Part shown: piece by piece, positions 26,650-35,377 of the stretch
How the letters are laid out: each line of letters opens with the position of its first letter
How positions within the stretch are numbered: the stretch's first letter is position 1
DNA from: Ruminococcus sp.
GTDB taxonomy: Bacteria > Bacillota > Clostridia > Oscillospirales > Acutalibacteraceae
NCBI GenBank assembly: GCA_017458105.1
Contig: JAFTGC010000017.1
Location: forward strand, 1 to 53,119
Reading direction: 5' to 3'
DNA: 53,119 bases
Position numbers and translations under genes: made by a program
The notes under the pieces: generated by a model
What the model saw: only the letters and a program-made list of their open reading frames with translations
Told to the model about the DNA's origin: nothing
Databases searched by the model: none

Positions 26650-26682
26650 AAACATCAAAGGCTCACCAATAAGTGAGCCTTT
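26650..26682 (-). terminator. Intrinsic terminator of lepA
   Basis: A 10-bp stem (AAAGGCTCAC at 26657-26666, GTGAGCCTTT at 26673-26682) is followed on the minus strand by GATGTTTTTTT, immediately after the lepA stop. Confidence 0.85.
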
Positions 26683-26685
26683 GTA

Positions 26686-28497
26686 TCAATCCGAATCCAG
26701 TTTGAGCACCGCCATAAACGCCTCCTGCGGAACCTCTACAGAGCCCAGCTGTCTCATACGCTTTTTACCCTCTTTTTGTTTTTCGAGGAGTTTTTTCTTT
26801 CGGGTAATATCACCGCCGTAGCACTTTGCAAGCACATCCTTACGCATAGCCTTGACGGTTTCTCTTGCAATAATCTTACCGCCTATGCAAGCCTGAATAG
26901 GCACCTCAAAAAGCTGTCTTGGGATTTTTTCCTTTAGCTTTTCAGCCATTTTTCTTGCCCTGCTGTAAGCCTTATCCGCATGGATAATAAACGAAAGTGC
27001 GTCAATAACCTCGCCGTTGAGCATAATATCGAGCTTTACCAGCTTGCTTTCGGCATAATCCCTGAGTTCATAGTCAAATGAGGCATAGCCCCTTGTACGG
27101 CTTTTGAGAGTATCAAAGAAGTCGTAGATTATTTCGGCAAGAGGCATATTGTAGTGGATGTCCACACGGTCTGAATCAATATAATCCATACCTACAAACA
27201 CACCTCGCCTGTCCTGACAAAGTTCCATAATATTGCCTACATACTCAGACGGAGAGTAAATATGTGCGTCCGTCATAGGTTCCTCAGCCTTTGCTATAAG
27301 TGCCGGGTCAGGGTAATTTGTAGGGTTGTCTATCATTTCAACGGTGCCGTCGGTTTTTGTAATGCGATAAATTACGGAAGGAGCGGTTGTGATAAGGTCA
27401 AGATTATATTCACGCTCAAGCCTCTCCTGAATAATCTCCATATGCAAAAGTCCGAGAAAACCGCAGCGGAAGCCAAAGCCCAGTGCCACAGATGTTTCCG
27501 CATCAAAAGTCAGCGAAGCGTCGTTAAGCTTGAGTTTTTCGAGTGCGTCACGCAAGTCGCCGTATCTTGCACCGTCAGCAGGATAAATACCGCAGAAAAC
27601 CATCGACTGAGCCTCACGGTAGCCCGGCAAAGGTTCCTCGGCAGGGTTTTCAACCAAAGTTACGGTGTCGCCCACCTGTGCGTCCCTTAGGCTTTTGATA
27701 GAAGCGGCAATGTAGCCGACCTCACCTGCGTAAAGACCGTCCCTCGGTTCAAGTGAAGTCGCACGCATATAGCCACATTCTACGACCTGAAACTGACTTC
27801 CCGTTGCCATAAGCTTAAATTCATCGCCGGGGTGAATTTGCCCTTCTTTTACTCTTACATATATAATTACGCCCTTATAGCTGTCGTAGTAGCTGTCAAA
27901 AATCAAAGCACGCAGAGGGTCGTCATAATTGCCCTGAGGAGCAGGCACATCCGTTACGATATGCTCCATAACATCGTGAATATTAAGACCTGTTTTTGCC
28001 GAAACACAAGGACAGCCCTCGGCAGGGATTCCGATAATATCCTCAATCTCTTTTATAACACGCTCGGGGTCGGCACTTGGCAGGTCAACCTTGTTGACAA
28101 CCGGCACAATCTCAAGACCGCCGTCAACCGCAAGGTAAGTGTTGGCAAGTGTCTGAGCCTCAATGCCTTGGCTTGCGTCAACCACAAGCACCGCACCCTC
28201 GCAGGCTGCAAGCGAGCGTGAAACCTCGTAGTTAAAGTCAACATGCCCGGGGGTATCTATCAAATTAAACTGATAAGTTTCGCCGTCGTCAGCCTTATAA
28301 AGCAGAGTAACCGCATGAGCCTTGATTGTGATACCGCGTTCACGCTCAAGCTCCATATCGTCAAGAATCTGATCCTCCATTTCTCGCTTTGCCACGGATT
28401 CCGTCTGCTCCAGAATTCTGTCGGCAAGGGTGGATTTGCCGTGGTCGATATGAGCTATAATACTGAAATTTCTTATTTTATCCTGTGGAAAAATCAT
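26686..28497 (-). CDS. lepA: Elongation factor 4 (LepA)
   Basis: 603-residue ribosome-associated translational GTPase, linked in the literature to 30S biogenesis and to back-translocation. G1 AHIDHGKST (about 15-23), G3 DTPGH (about 80) and G4 NKVD (about 134) are intact. The LepA-specific C-terminal domain with '[25 protein letters not shown]' and '[22 protein letters not shown]' separates it from EF-G. The length is standard. It starts with AGGTGAT 3 bases before ATG. Confidence 0.97.
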   Translation of the reverse strand: MIFPQDKIRNFSIIAHIDHGKSTLADRILEQTESVAKREMEDQILDDMELERERGITIKAHAVTLLYKADDGETYQFNLIDTPGHVDFNYEVSRSLAACEGAVLVVDASQGIEAQTLANTYLAVDGGLEIVPVVNKVDLPSADPERVIKEIEDIIGIPAEGCPCVSAKTGLNIHDVMEHIVTDVPAPQGNYDDPLRALIFDSYYDSYKGVIIYVRVKEGQIHPGDEFKLMATGSQFQVVECGYMRATSLEPRDGLYAGEVGYIAASIKSLRDAQVGDTVTLVENPAEEPLPGYREAQSMVFCGIYPADGARYGDLRDALEKLKLNDASLTFDAETSVALGFGFRCGFLGLLHMEIIQERLEREYNLDLITTAPSVIYRITKTDGTVEMIDNPTNYPDPALIAKAEEPMTDAHIYSPSEYVGNIMELCQDRRGVFVGMDYIDSDRVDIHYNMPLAEIIYDFFDTLKSRTRGYASFDYELRDYAESKLVKLDIMLNGEVIDALSFIIHADKAYSRARKMAEKLKEKIPRQLFEVPIQACIGGKIIARETVKAMRKDVLAKCYGGDITRKKKLLEKQKEGKKRMRQLGSVEVPQEAFMAVLKLDSD

Positions 28498-28529
28498 ATA
28501 ATCACCTGTTAATTTTCTTGTTGCACTCT

Positions 28530-28558
28530 ATTATAACACAATAAAAATTGCCCGACAA
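28530..28558 (-). promoter_or_regulatory. lepA promoter overlapping the upstream terminator
   Basis: On the minus strand TTGTCG (28558-28553), 17 bases and TATAAT (28535-28530) with TGT before it. The -35 lies inside the terminator hairpin of the preceding gene. Confidence 0.55.
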
Positions 28559-28570
28559 GTGCCAGGCAAT
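28542..28570 (-). terminator. Intrinsic terminator of the dehydratase-activase pair
   Basis: ATTGCC (28570-28565 on the minus strand) pairs with GGCAAT (28552-28547), partly extended inward, and is followed by TTTTTAT. It ends the gene at 28587. Confidence 0.6.
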
Positions 28571-28586
28571 CATAAATTGTAATTAT

Positions 28587-29906
28587 TTACTTTGCAACAG
28601 TTTGTTTACTGTTTGCCGGGGCGGATTTATCCTTATAACGGTTTTCAAGCTCTTCTCTTGCAACCGCCAGCATAAGCTTAATTCTGTTCTCCTGATTAAC
28701 CCTCGGAGCACCCGGGTCGTAGTCGATAGCAACGATATTTGCCTTAGGGTTGATTTCTTTGATTTTTCTAACCATACCCTTGCCGTTGATGTGGTTTGGC
28801 AAACAGCCGAACGGCTGTGTACAAACTATGTTTTCAAAGCCTGTTTCGGCAAGCTCGAGCATTTCGGCTGTGAGCAGCCAACCCTCGCCCATCTTTGAGC
28901 CAAAGCCGATTACACCGTCGATAAGGCTCTTTGTGTGTGCGTATTTTGAAGGTGGCTGAAAACCGTACTTTGAGGTTGCGGCTATCATCAAATCCTCTGT
29001 TTTTGAAACATAGTTGAGCAAAAACTCGCAAACCTTTCTTTTTGCGGTGCTTCCGCCGTATAGCTTAATATCTTCAATTCGGTTATCAATCTTGAATGCC
29101 GCAAAGCCCATAACACCCGGCAGGCAGATTTCACAACCCTGATCAAACAAAAACTGCTCCAAATCGTTATTGCCAAGGCGGGCATACTTTACATAAATTT
29201 CGCCTACAACGCCTACACGGATTTTCTTCTCGTTTGTTCTTTCAATCTGAGCAAACTCGGAACACATCTTGTCGAGTATGCCTTCCATCTCTTTAAAGCG
29301 GTAGCTCTTGCCCTCGTTAAAGTCTTTGGCAAGCCCTGTCTGCCATTTAAGAACAAGCTTTTCGGATTCACCCTTGTTAACCTCATAAGGCTTTGTTTGG
29401 TTACGCAGTGTCATAAGCACATCGCCGTAAACAAGCCCTGCGATAACACGCCTGATAAGCCGGAGCGAAATTTTAAAGCCGGGGTTTTTCTCAAGACCCG
29501 AAAGGTTGAGCGAAATTACCGGAATCTGCTCCAAACCGGCTTTTTTAAGACCTTTTCGCAAAAGGTGAATGTAGTTTGAAGCACGGCAGCCGCCGCCTGT
29601 TTGAGTAATCATAAGAGCGGTTTTGTTCAAATCGTACTTTCCGCTCTCAAGAGCGTTAATAAGCTGACCGATAACGAGCAGTGCAGGGTAGCAGGTGTCG
29701 TTATGTACATATTTAAGCCCTGTCTGTGCAATATCGGGCCCGTCGGTGTCGAGCAGTTCTACATTATAACCCTCGTGACGGAAAGCGTCCATCAAAATGC
29801 CAAAATGCACAGGCATCATCATAGGTACGAGGATTTTGTAGCCCTCGTCGTTCATTTCTTTTGTATATATAAGGCGACCGTCTTTATCGTAAACAAGCTC
29901 TGCCAT
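28587..29906 (-). CDS. 2-hydroxyacyl-CoA dehydratase-like (HGD-D) component of an activase system
   Basis: 439 residues corresponding to the C-terminal HGD-D-like part of the large clostridial 'acyl-CoA dehydratase activase-related' proteins. Features include 'PVHFGILMDAFRHEGYNVELLD' near the start, 'NDTCYPALLVIGQLI' (cysteine in a likely cluster region), 'TQTGGGCRASNYIHLLRKGLKKAG' and 'PFGCLPNHINGKGM'. It has its own AAGGAGG and ATG 27 bases after the 967-aa gene, so it is a real separate gene and not a frameshift product. Its substrate is unknown. It probably acts with the upstream activase. Confidence 0.85.
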   Translation of the reverse strand: MAELVYDKDGRLIYTKEMNDEGYKILVPMMMPVHFGILMDAFRHEGYNVELLDTDGPDIAQTGLKYVHNDTCYPALLVIGQLINALESGKYDLNKTALMITQTGGGCRASNYIHLLRKGLKKAGLEQIPVISLNLSGLEKNPGFKISLRLIRRVIAGLVYGDVLMTLRNQTKPYEVNKGESEKLVLKWQTGLAKDFNEGKSYRFKEMEGILDKMCSEFAQIERTNEKKIRVGVVGEIYVKYARLGNNDLEQFLFDQGCEICLPGVMGFAAFKIDNRIEDIKLYGGSTAKRKVCEFLLNYVSKTEDLMIAATSKYGFQPPSKYAHTKSLIDGVIGFGSKMGEGWLLTAEMLELAETGFENIVCTQPFGCLPNHINGKGMVRKIKEINPKANIVAIDYDPGAPRVNQENRIKLMLAVAREELENRYKDKSAPANSKQTVAK

Positions 29907-29933
29907 AGAGCAAACCTCCTTATCTCAAAAATA

Positions 29934-32837
29934 TTATCTGCCAATGGCGGCAAGCAGTGAGCGTATGCGGATTTTAACCGCACCCAGGTTGGTAATCTCG
30001 TCAATTTTAACCTGAGTGTAAATTTTGCCGCTCTGTTCGAGAATATCACGAACTTCGTCTGTTGTGATAGCGTCAACACCGCAGCCAAACGACACAAGCT
30101 GAACAAGCTCCATATCCTTTCTTGTGCTGACATATCTTGCGGCAGCATAAAGTCTGCTGTGGTATGTCCACTGATTGAGAACGCCGACTTTGAACTTTTC
30201 AACCCGGTCAGAAACACAGTCCTCCGAAACCACAGCAACCCCAAAGGACGCTATCATTTTGCTGATACCGTGGTTAATCTCAGGGTCAACATGGTAAGGG
30301 CGACCCGACAGCACGATAATCTCCTTATTTTCAAGCTCTGCCTTTGTGATAATTTCGTTGCCGTGCCGGCGAATATCTTCAAAGTAGCGGTTGTACTCCT
30401 CATAGGCATTCTTAGCCGCATTTTTTACTTCTTTAAGAGTAATATCCGGGAAGTACTTAATCAGTGCGGTGTGCATTTTTTTAGGAAAGTCCTTTGGGCG
30501 GTGAATACCCACATAATCCTTAATAAAGGTTACATTGCGTATATCCCTCATATTATTATAGATAACCTCAGGGTAGTAGGCTACAACAGGGCAGTTGTAG
30601 TGGTTGTCGCCGAGGTTTTCGTTCAGATTATACGACATACACGGGTAAAAGATTTTGTCAACACCCATATCAATGAGTGCCTTCATATGACCGTGCATAA
30701 GTTTTGCAGGGAAGCAAACCGTGTCGCTCGGGATTGTCTGCTGACCTTTTTGGTAGAGTTTTCTTGACGAAAACGGAGAGCGAACAACCTTGAATTTAAG
30801 CTCTGTAAAGAACCTGTGCCAAAACGGCAGCAATTCATACATATTAAGCCCCATTGGTATGCCGATTGTACCCCTGCTACCCTCAACAGGCTTGTATGAG
30901 GCAAGCTTTTTCAGCTTATACTCATAGATATTCATACTCTCGTCAGGGTTTTTCTTTGTGATAGGGCGTTCGCACCTGTTGCCTCCGATAAACTTTCTGC
31001 CGTCGGCAAAAGTATTAACTGTAAGACGGCAGTTGTTACTGCACATTCCGCAGTTGACAACCTTAATTTTATGAACAAAATCCTTAAGCCGGTCTTTGGT
31101 GATGATTGTACTTTTTTCGTCGCTGTTTTTTGCACGGCTTTTAGCGTAGAGAGCCGCACCGTAGGCACCCATCAAGCCCGAAATTGTCGGGCGGACAACA
31201 TCAACACCCATCTCCTGCTCAAAGGCACGAAGTACGGCATCGTTCAGGAAGGTACCACCCTGAACAACGACTTTTTTGCCAAGCTCCTCAGGACCCGAAG
31301 CACGGATAACCTTATAGAGTGCGTTTTTAACAACCGAAAGCGAAAGTCCGCCCGAAATATCCTCAATGGTTGCACCGTCTTTTTGAGCCTGTTTTACCGA
31401 AGAATTCATAAACACGGTACATCTTGAGCCAAGGTCAACAGGGTGTTTGCCGTAAATGCCGAGTGTTGCAAAATCCTGGATCGAGTAACCCAATGCGTTT
31501 GCAAATGTCTGCAAAAACGAACCGCAGCCCGATGAGCAAGCCTCGTTCAAAAAGATGTTGTCAATAGCACCGTTGTGAACCTTAAAGCACTTAATATCCT
31601 GACCGCCGATGTCGATAACAAACTCAACATCAGGCATAAAACTTCTGGCGGCGGTAAAGTGTGCCACGGTTTCTACGATACCGTAATCAACACAAAATGC
31701 GTTCTTGATAATATCCTCTCCGTAACCTGTTACAGCCGAGGATTTTATATCTATGTCGGGCTTAACCTCGTAAAGCTCCTCAAGAAAATTTTTAATAATA
31801 GGAACAGGGTTACCGCTGTTAGGCAAATATTTGGAGTAGAGCAGTTCGCCGTTTTCGCCCATAACAACAGCCTTTACGGTTGTTGAGCCTGCGTCCATAC
31901 CGATGTAGCACTTGCCGTTATAGTCGTGAATATCAACCTCGTTTACGGTTGCTCTTGAGTGCCTTTCTTTAAAAGACTCATACTCAGCCTCGTTTTTAAA
32001 CAACGGCGGGTTAAAGGCAAAATTGCCCGAGCCGGTATAATTGCTGACTTTATTTATAATTTCGTCAAAATCAATGGTACTGTCGGCACACAGAGCTGCA
32101 CCAAACGCCACATAGTATAGCGAATTTTCGGGGCAGATACCTGTTGTTTTAAGCTCCTCGTCAAAAGCCTTACGCAGTTCACCCATAAAGGTGAGCGGCC
32201 CGCCGAGGTACACAACCTTGCCCTCGATTTCTCTGCCCTGTGCAAGACCGGCTACCGTCTGGTTTACAACCGCACGGAAAATGCTCTGGGCGATGTCGGC
32301 TTTTCTTGCACCCTGATTTAAAAGAGGCTGAATGTCGGTTTTTGCAAATACACCGCAGCGTGAAGCGATGGTGTAGGTTTTTTCGTAGCCTTTGGCAAGG
32401 TCGTTCATTTCTTCAAGCGGAACATTAAGGAGTGTTGCCATCTGGTCAATAAATGCACCTGTACCGCCTGCACAGGTACCGTTCATCCTTACTTCCATAC
32501 CGCCTGAGAGGAAGAGTATTTTTGCGTCCTCACCGCCAAGCTCGATGATTACATCGGTGCCGGGGATAAATGTATTGGCAGCCACACGGGTTGCATAAAC
32601 TTCCTGAACAAACGAAAGACCGCACTGCTCGGCAACACCCATACCTGCCGAGCCGGACAGGGCAACCAGGGCGTTTTCAACACCTTTGATTTTGCCTCTG
32701 ACACGGGCGAGCATCTCGCCGATTTTTTCGGTAATACGGCTGTAGTGCCTTTCGTATGTACTGTAAAGCAATTTGTTATTTTCATCAAGCACAACACACT
32801 TGATTGTGGTTGAGCCTATGTCAAGTCCCAATCTCAT
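29934..32837 (-). CDS. 2-hydroxyacyl-CoA dehydratase activase-like protein with two BcrAD_BadFG domains
   Basis: 967 residues. Two ASKHA ATPase domains of the BcrAD_BadFG type: the first starts RLGLDIGSTTIKCVV and has GTCAGGTGAFIDQMA (about 120), the second starts YIGMDAGSTTVKAVV (about 315) and has EACSSGCGSFLQTFA (about 440). Each carries the conserved cysteine that in true activases bridges a 4Fe-4S cluster. A DUF2229-like region follows (about 590-960) with a Cys cluster CGMCSNNC and later 'GGNRCER'. The family uses ATP to drive low-potential electron transfer. The actual acceptor here is not identifiable. Starts close downstream of a palindromic region (32939-32985). Confidence 0.88.
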   Translation of the reverse strand: MRLGLDIGSTTIKCVVLDENNKLLYSTYERHYSRITEKIGEMLARVRGKIKGVENALVALSGSAGMGVAEQCGLSFVQEVYATRVAANTFIPGTDVIIELGGEDAKILFLSGGMEVRMNGTCAGGTGAFIDQMATLLNVPLEEMNDLAKGYEKTYTIASRCGVFAKTDIQPLLNQGARKADIAQSIFRAVVNQTVAGLAQGREIEGKVVYLGGPLTFMGELRKAFDEELKTTGICPENSLYYVAFGAALCADSTIDFDEIINKVSNYTGSGNFAFNPPLFKNEAEYESFKERHSRATVNEVDIHDYNGKCYIGMDAGSTTVKAVVMGENGELLYSKYLPNSGNPVPIIKNFLEELYEVKPDIDIKSSAVTGYGEDIIKNAFCVDYGIVETVAHFTAARSFMPDVEFVIDIGGQDIKCFKVHNGAIDNIFLNEACSSGCGSFLQTFANALGYSIQDFATLGIYGKHPVDLGSRCTVFMNSSVKQAQKDGATIEDISGGLSLSVVKNALYKVIRASGPEELGKKVVVQGGTFLNDAVLRAFEQEMGVDVVRPTISGLMGAYGAALYAKSRAKNSDEKSTIITKDRLKDFVHKIKVVNCGMCSNNCRLTVNTFADGRKFIGGNRCERPITKKNPDESMNIYEYKLKKLASYKPVEGSRGTIGIPMGLNMYELLPFWHRFFTELKFKVVRSPFSSRKLYQKGQQTIPSDTVCFPAKLMHGHMKALIDMGVDKIFYPCMSYNLNENLGDNHYNCPVVAYYPEVIYNNMRDIRNVTFIKDYVGIHRPKDFPKKMHTALIKYFPDITLKEVKNAAKNAYEEYNRYFEDIRRHGNEIITKAELENKEIIVLSGRPYHVDPEINHGISKMIASFGVAVVSEDCVSDRVEKFKVGVLNQWTYHSRLYAAARYVSTRKDMELVQLVSFGCGVDAITTDEVRDILEQSGKIYTQVKIDEITNLGAVKIRIRSLLAAIGR

Positions 32838-32938
32838 AAATAACTCCTAAATGAACTCTGCGACAATGCCGTTTTGGTATTGCCTTTATAAAAAATCCTA
32901 TTTTTAAAATTATCCAATCTTATATATTGTATGACATT

Positions 32939-32985
32939 TGAGCAAAGATATAATTCTAAAAAAGAATTATATCATAACTTGCTCA
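32939..32985. repeat. Large interrupted palindrome upstream of the activase gene
   Basis: TGAGCAA (32939-32945) pairs with TTGCTCA (32979-32985), and GATATAATTC (32947-32956) with GAATTATATC (32964-32973). The 17 paired bases per arm include TATAAT on each strand. On the minus strand one of these, with GTGAAA 17 bases upstream, could be the activase promoter. The rest of the 264-base gap holds no gene. Confidence 0.6.
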
Positions 32986-33069
32986 CTATTTCACATTCTA
33001 TCAACAACCGTAATTTTTTTCAATGTACAAATTGTGTAAAATGAGTATAAATTTTGGTGTTTTCTTTTA

Positions 33070-33103
33070 TAAATAAAGACCTGTTCGGCAATTGAACAGG
33101 TCT
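33070..33103 (-). terminator. Probable terminator of the rimP-truB operon
   Basis: A 10-bp stem (AGACCTGTTC at 33077-33086, GAACAGGTCT at 33094-33103) overlaps the truB stop codon by two bases and runs into TTTATTTAT on the minus strand. Confidence 0.65.
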
Positions 33104-33992
33104 AGGTTTTAAAAAGCTTATAAATTTTTAGTTCGGAAGATTTTACAATCCCAAGCCCAAGGAAGGTTTCGTCTGCAGATTTAACACGAAAAATTTCACC
33201 CTCCGACGGACTAAGCCTTTGCAGTGCAGTACGCTGAGTATCAAGCGAACCGCCGTTTGAAAACCGCCTTGACTGTGCCTCCGAGATTTTGACATACCTG
33301 TAATTCATAAACAAACTTTCGGTACTTTTTATTACAGACGAAAAGTCTGTCATTTCCCTTGCACTTTGTAAATCTACAGCGTCACTAAGGGTGTATCCGC
33401 AGGCCGAGGTACGCACAAGCGATGTCATAACCGCATAGGTACCCAAGGCTTCGCCCAAATCATCAATAATTGTGCGTATATAAGTGCCTTTACTGCAGTT
33501 TACTTCAATTTTTCCGCTTTGAGTGCCTTTATCAAATTCGAGCAGTTGAATTGAATATACGGTAACAGCACGCTGTTTGCGTTCAACCGTTTTGCCCTGA
33601 CGGGCAAGGTCATAAAGGCGTTTTCCGTCAACCTGCACCGCCGAATACATTGGCGGAGTCTGCAAAATTTCGCCCTTGAACTTCTCCAGGTTTTCAACAA
33701 TTTTTTCTTCTGTTGTGGAAAGATTGCTTTTGGCAACAGGCTTCCCCCATATATCGAGCGTATCGGTTTTTGTGCCGAGTTTAAAGCCTGCTATGTAACC
33801 TTTGTCGTGATTTTGGATTAAGTCCTGTGCCTTTGTAGCATTGCCCAAAACAAGCGGAAGTACACCGGTTGCGTTGGGGTCAAGCGTGCCAAGATGCCCG
33901 ATTTTACGCTGACCTGTTGCCCTACGCATAACTGCCACAACATCAAAGGAGGTAAAATCCATCGGCTTATTTATAACAATTATACCGTTCAT
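33102..33992 (-). CDS. truB: tRNA pseudouridine-55 synthase
   Basis: 296-residue enzyme that makes pseudouridine 55 in the T-arm of tRNAs. Catalytic Asp38 lies in GHLGTLDPNATGVLPL. 'PPMYSAVQVDGKRLYDLAR' and 'CSKGTYIRTIIDDLGE' are typical TruB motifs. A C-terminal PUA-like part is degenerate (about 230-295). ATG overlaps the stop of the preceding gene (TAAATG), so translation is coupled. It is the last gene of the operon; ribF, which often follows truB, is elsewhere in this window (48562-49485). Confidence 0.95.
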   Translation of the reverse strand: MNGIIVINKPMDFTSFDVVAVMRRATGQRKIGHLGTLDPNATGVLPLVLGNATKAQDLIQNHDKGYIAGFKLGTKTDTLDIWGKPVAKSNLSTTEEKIVENLEKFKGEILQTPPMYSAVQVDGKRLYDLARQGKTVERKQRAVTVYSIQLLEFDKGTQSGKIEVNCSKGTYIRTIIDDLGEALGTYAVMTSLVRTSACGYTLSDAVDLQSAREMTDFSSVIKSTESLFMNYRYVKISEAQSRRFSNGGSLDTQRTALQRLSPSEGEIFRVKSADETFLGLGIVKSSELKIYKLFKT

Positions 33993-34933
33993 TTAAGCAC
34001 TTCTTCCGCAGCGGCAACCAATCTGCTCCTTACTTCGTCAAGGCTTCCATCAACGGCACAGCCCGATGCCGCCCTGTGACCGCCGCCGCCGAAACGCTTG
34101 CAGAACTCGCAAGCGTCCGTTTCGCCGTTTGTTCTAACAGAAATTTTGAAAGTTCCGCCCTGCTTTTCCCTCATAGTGATGCCTATTAAGACGCCCTCTA
34201 TCTGACGGGGAATAGATGCAAGCCCCTCCGTTTCATCGTCGCCGAGTCCGAGCTTGCTCTGCATTTCAAGCGTTGTGTAAATTACGGCACACTTGCCGTT
34301 GCAGAAAAACTCCAGTGTATCGTAAACCATACGCTCAAGGCGGAGCTTTGCCCTTGACTTTGTTTCAAACATAGCTTTGTTTATCTGCTCAAAATCACAG
34401 CCGATTTCCATAAGCTCGGCGGCAATTTTGTGGGTTTCAGGCGTAGTATTTGTGTACATAAAACAGCCTGTATCGGTGCTGATGCCGGTGTAAAGGCAGT
34501 CTGCGATTTCCTTTGTAAAATTAACCTTCATCTCTTTGAGCAACGCAAAGATAATTTCGGCAGCTGCAGCGGCTTCGCCGTCAACATACCGTTCGTCTGC
34601 AGTGACAGAGTTGCTTATGTGGTGGTCAATGCAGAGATTTATTCTGCCTATATATTTATCCTCATTTTCACCCAGCATAGAGTTTGCCGCAACATCTACG
34701 GAAACAATGTTATCAGCTTTAAAGTCCTGCTGTTTTACACCGTTTAAAAGGTAATTAAACTTATCCGCAGGTTTGCCGGCTAGTATTACCCTTGCAGACT
34801 TGCCGAGCGACTGCAAACCAAGGCAAAGTGCATAAGCCGAGCCGAGGGTGTCGCCGTCGGGATAATGGTGAGTGAGAATTTCTATATTATCCATTTTCAG
34901 GAGGATTGCCGATACATCGCTAAGCTTCATCAT
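33989..34933 (-). CDS. nrnA: DHH-family nanoRNase / pAp phosphatase (NrnA)
   Basis: 314-residue DHH-DHHA1 phosphoesterase that degrades short oligoribonucleotides and, in Bacillus, dephosphorylates pAp. 'THHYPDGDTLGSAYAL' carries the metal ligands, DHH appears in 'CIDHHISN' (about 105), and the DHHA1 RNA-binding loop is 'FGGGGHRAASG' (about 285). The frame is open 70 codons further upstream, but that part is in the rbfA gene. ATG 34933 (or 34930) has GAGG from the rbfA 3' end upstream and gives the normal NrnA length. Overlaps rbfA by 14 bases. Confidence 0.93.
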   Translation of the reverse strand: MMKLSDVSAILLKMDNIEILTHHYPDGDTLGSAYALCLGLQSLGKSARVILAGKPADKFNYLLNGVKQQDFKADNIVSVDVAANSMLGENEDKYIGRINLCIDHHISNSVTADERYVDGEAAAAAEIIFALLKEMKVNFTKEIADCLYTGISTDTGCFMYTNTTPETHKIAAELMEIGCDFEQINKAMFETKSRAKLRLERMVYDTLEFFCNGKCAVIYTTLEMQSKLGLGDDETEGLASIPRQIEGVLIGITMREKQGGTFKISVRTNGETDACEFCKRFGGGGHRAASGCAVDGSLDEVRSRLVAAAEEVLK

Positions 34934-35300
34934 TTTCTTCTTCCTCGTCAAAATCCGTGATTTCAAGCCCGTTAAGAATACGGTTGATATTCGCACTGTA
35001 CTCCACACTGTCGGTAGCTTTAAAAATAAGCTCAGGGGTGTGTCTGAGGTGAAGGCTCCTGCCAAGCTCTCTGCGGATAAATCCCGAGGCTGATTTAAGC
35101 CCCTTTTGAACTTCTTTGGCTCTTTCCATACCTTCAATAACACTGAAATAAACAGTGCAGTAGCTAAGGTCGTTTGTTACCTCAACACGGATAATTGAGA
35201 TAAAACAGTCAGCAACCCTTGGGTCTTTAATACGGCGAAAAATCGCCGTAAGCTCTCTTTTTATATCTTCAGTCGTTCTGCCTATTCTGTGTCCTGACAT
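34920..35300 (-). CDS. rbfA: Ribosome-binding factor A
   Basis: 126-residue KH-fold factor for late 30S maturation and 16S 5' end processing. 'IKRELTAIFRRIKDPRV' near the start and 'FIRRELGRSLHLRHTPELIF' near 85 are family signatures. The C-terminus is very acidic (EEEEND) and its codons supply the ribosome binding site of nrnA. Confidence 0.95.
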   Translation of the reverse strand: MSGHRIGRTTEDIKRELTAIFRRIKDPRVADCFISIIRVEVTNDLSYCTVYFSVIEGMERAKEVQKGLKSASGFIRRELGRSLHLRHTPELIFKATDSVEYSANINRILNGLEITDFDEEEENDEA

Positions 35301-35335
35301 AACTGCTTCCTTTTTTATAAATTTGTATTTTTACG

Positions 35336-35360
35336 AAAGGGCGGCACAAAACCGCCCCTT
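35336..35360 (-). terminator. Intercistronic hairpin between infB and rbfA
   Basis: On the minus strand AAGGGGCGG pairs with CCGCCCTTT (9 bp, one G-T pair) around a 7-base loop. The following run is only TTTCGTAAAAA, so it is a weak terminator or an RNA processing site rather than a full stop. Confidence 0.4.
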
Positions 35361-35377
35361 ATATAGTATTTGTTTAA

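Noticed and set aside
28587..32837. Frameshift or sequencing error splitting the activase
   Set aside because: The second gene has its own AAGGAGG, ATG and 27-base spacer, so two genes are a better explanation.
34934..35143. Long N-terminal extension of the nrnA frame
   Set aside because: The extra 70 codons lie within rbfA in another frame and have no ribosome binding site; NrnA length is normal from 34933.
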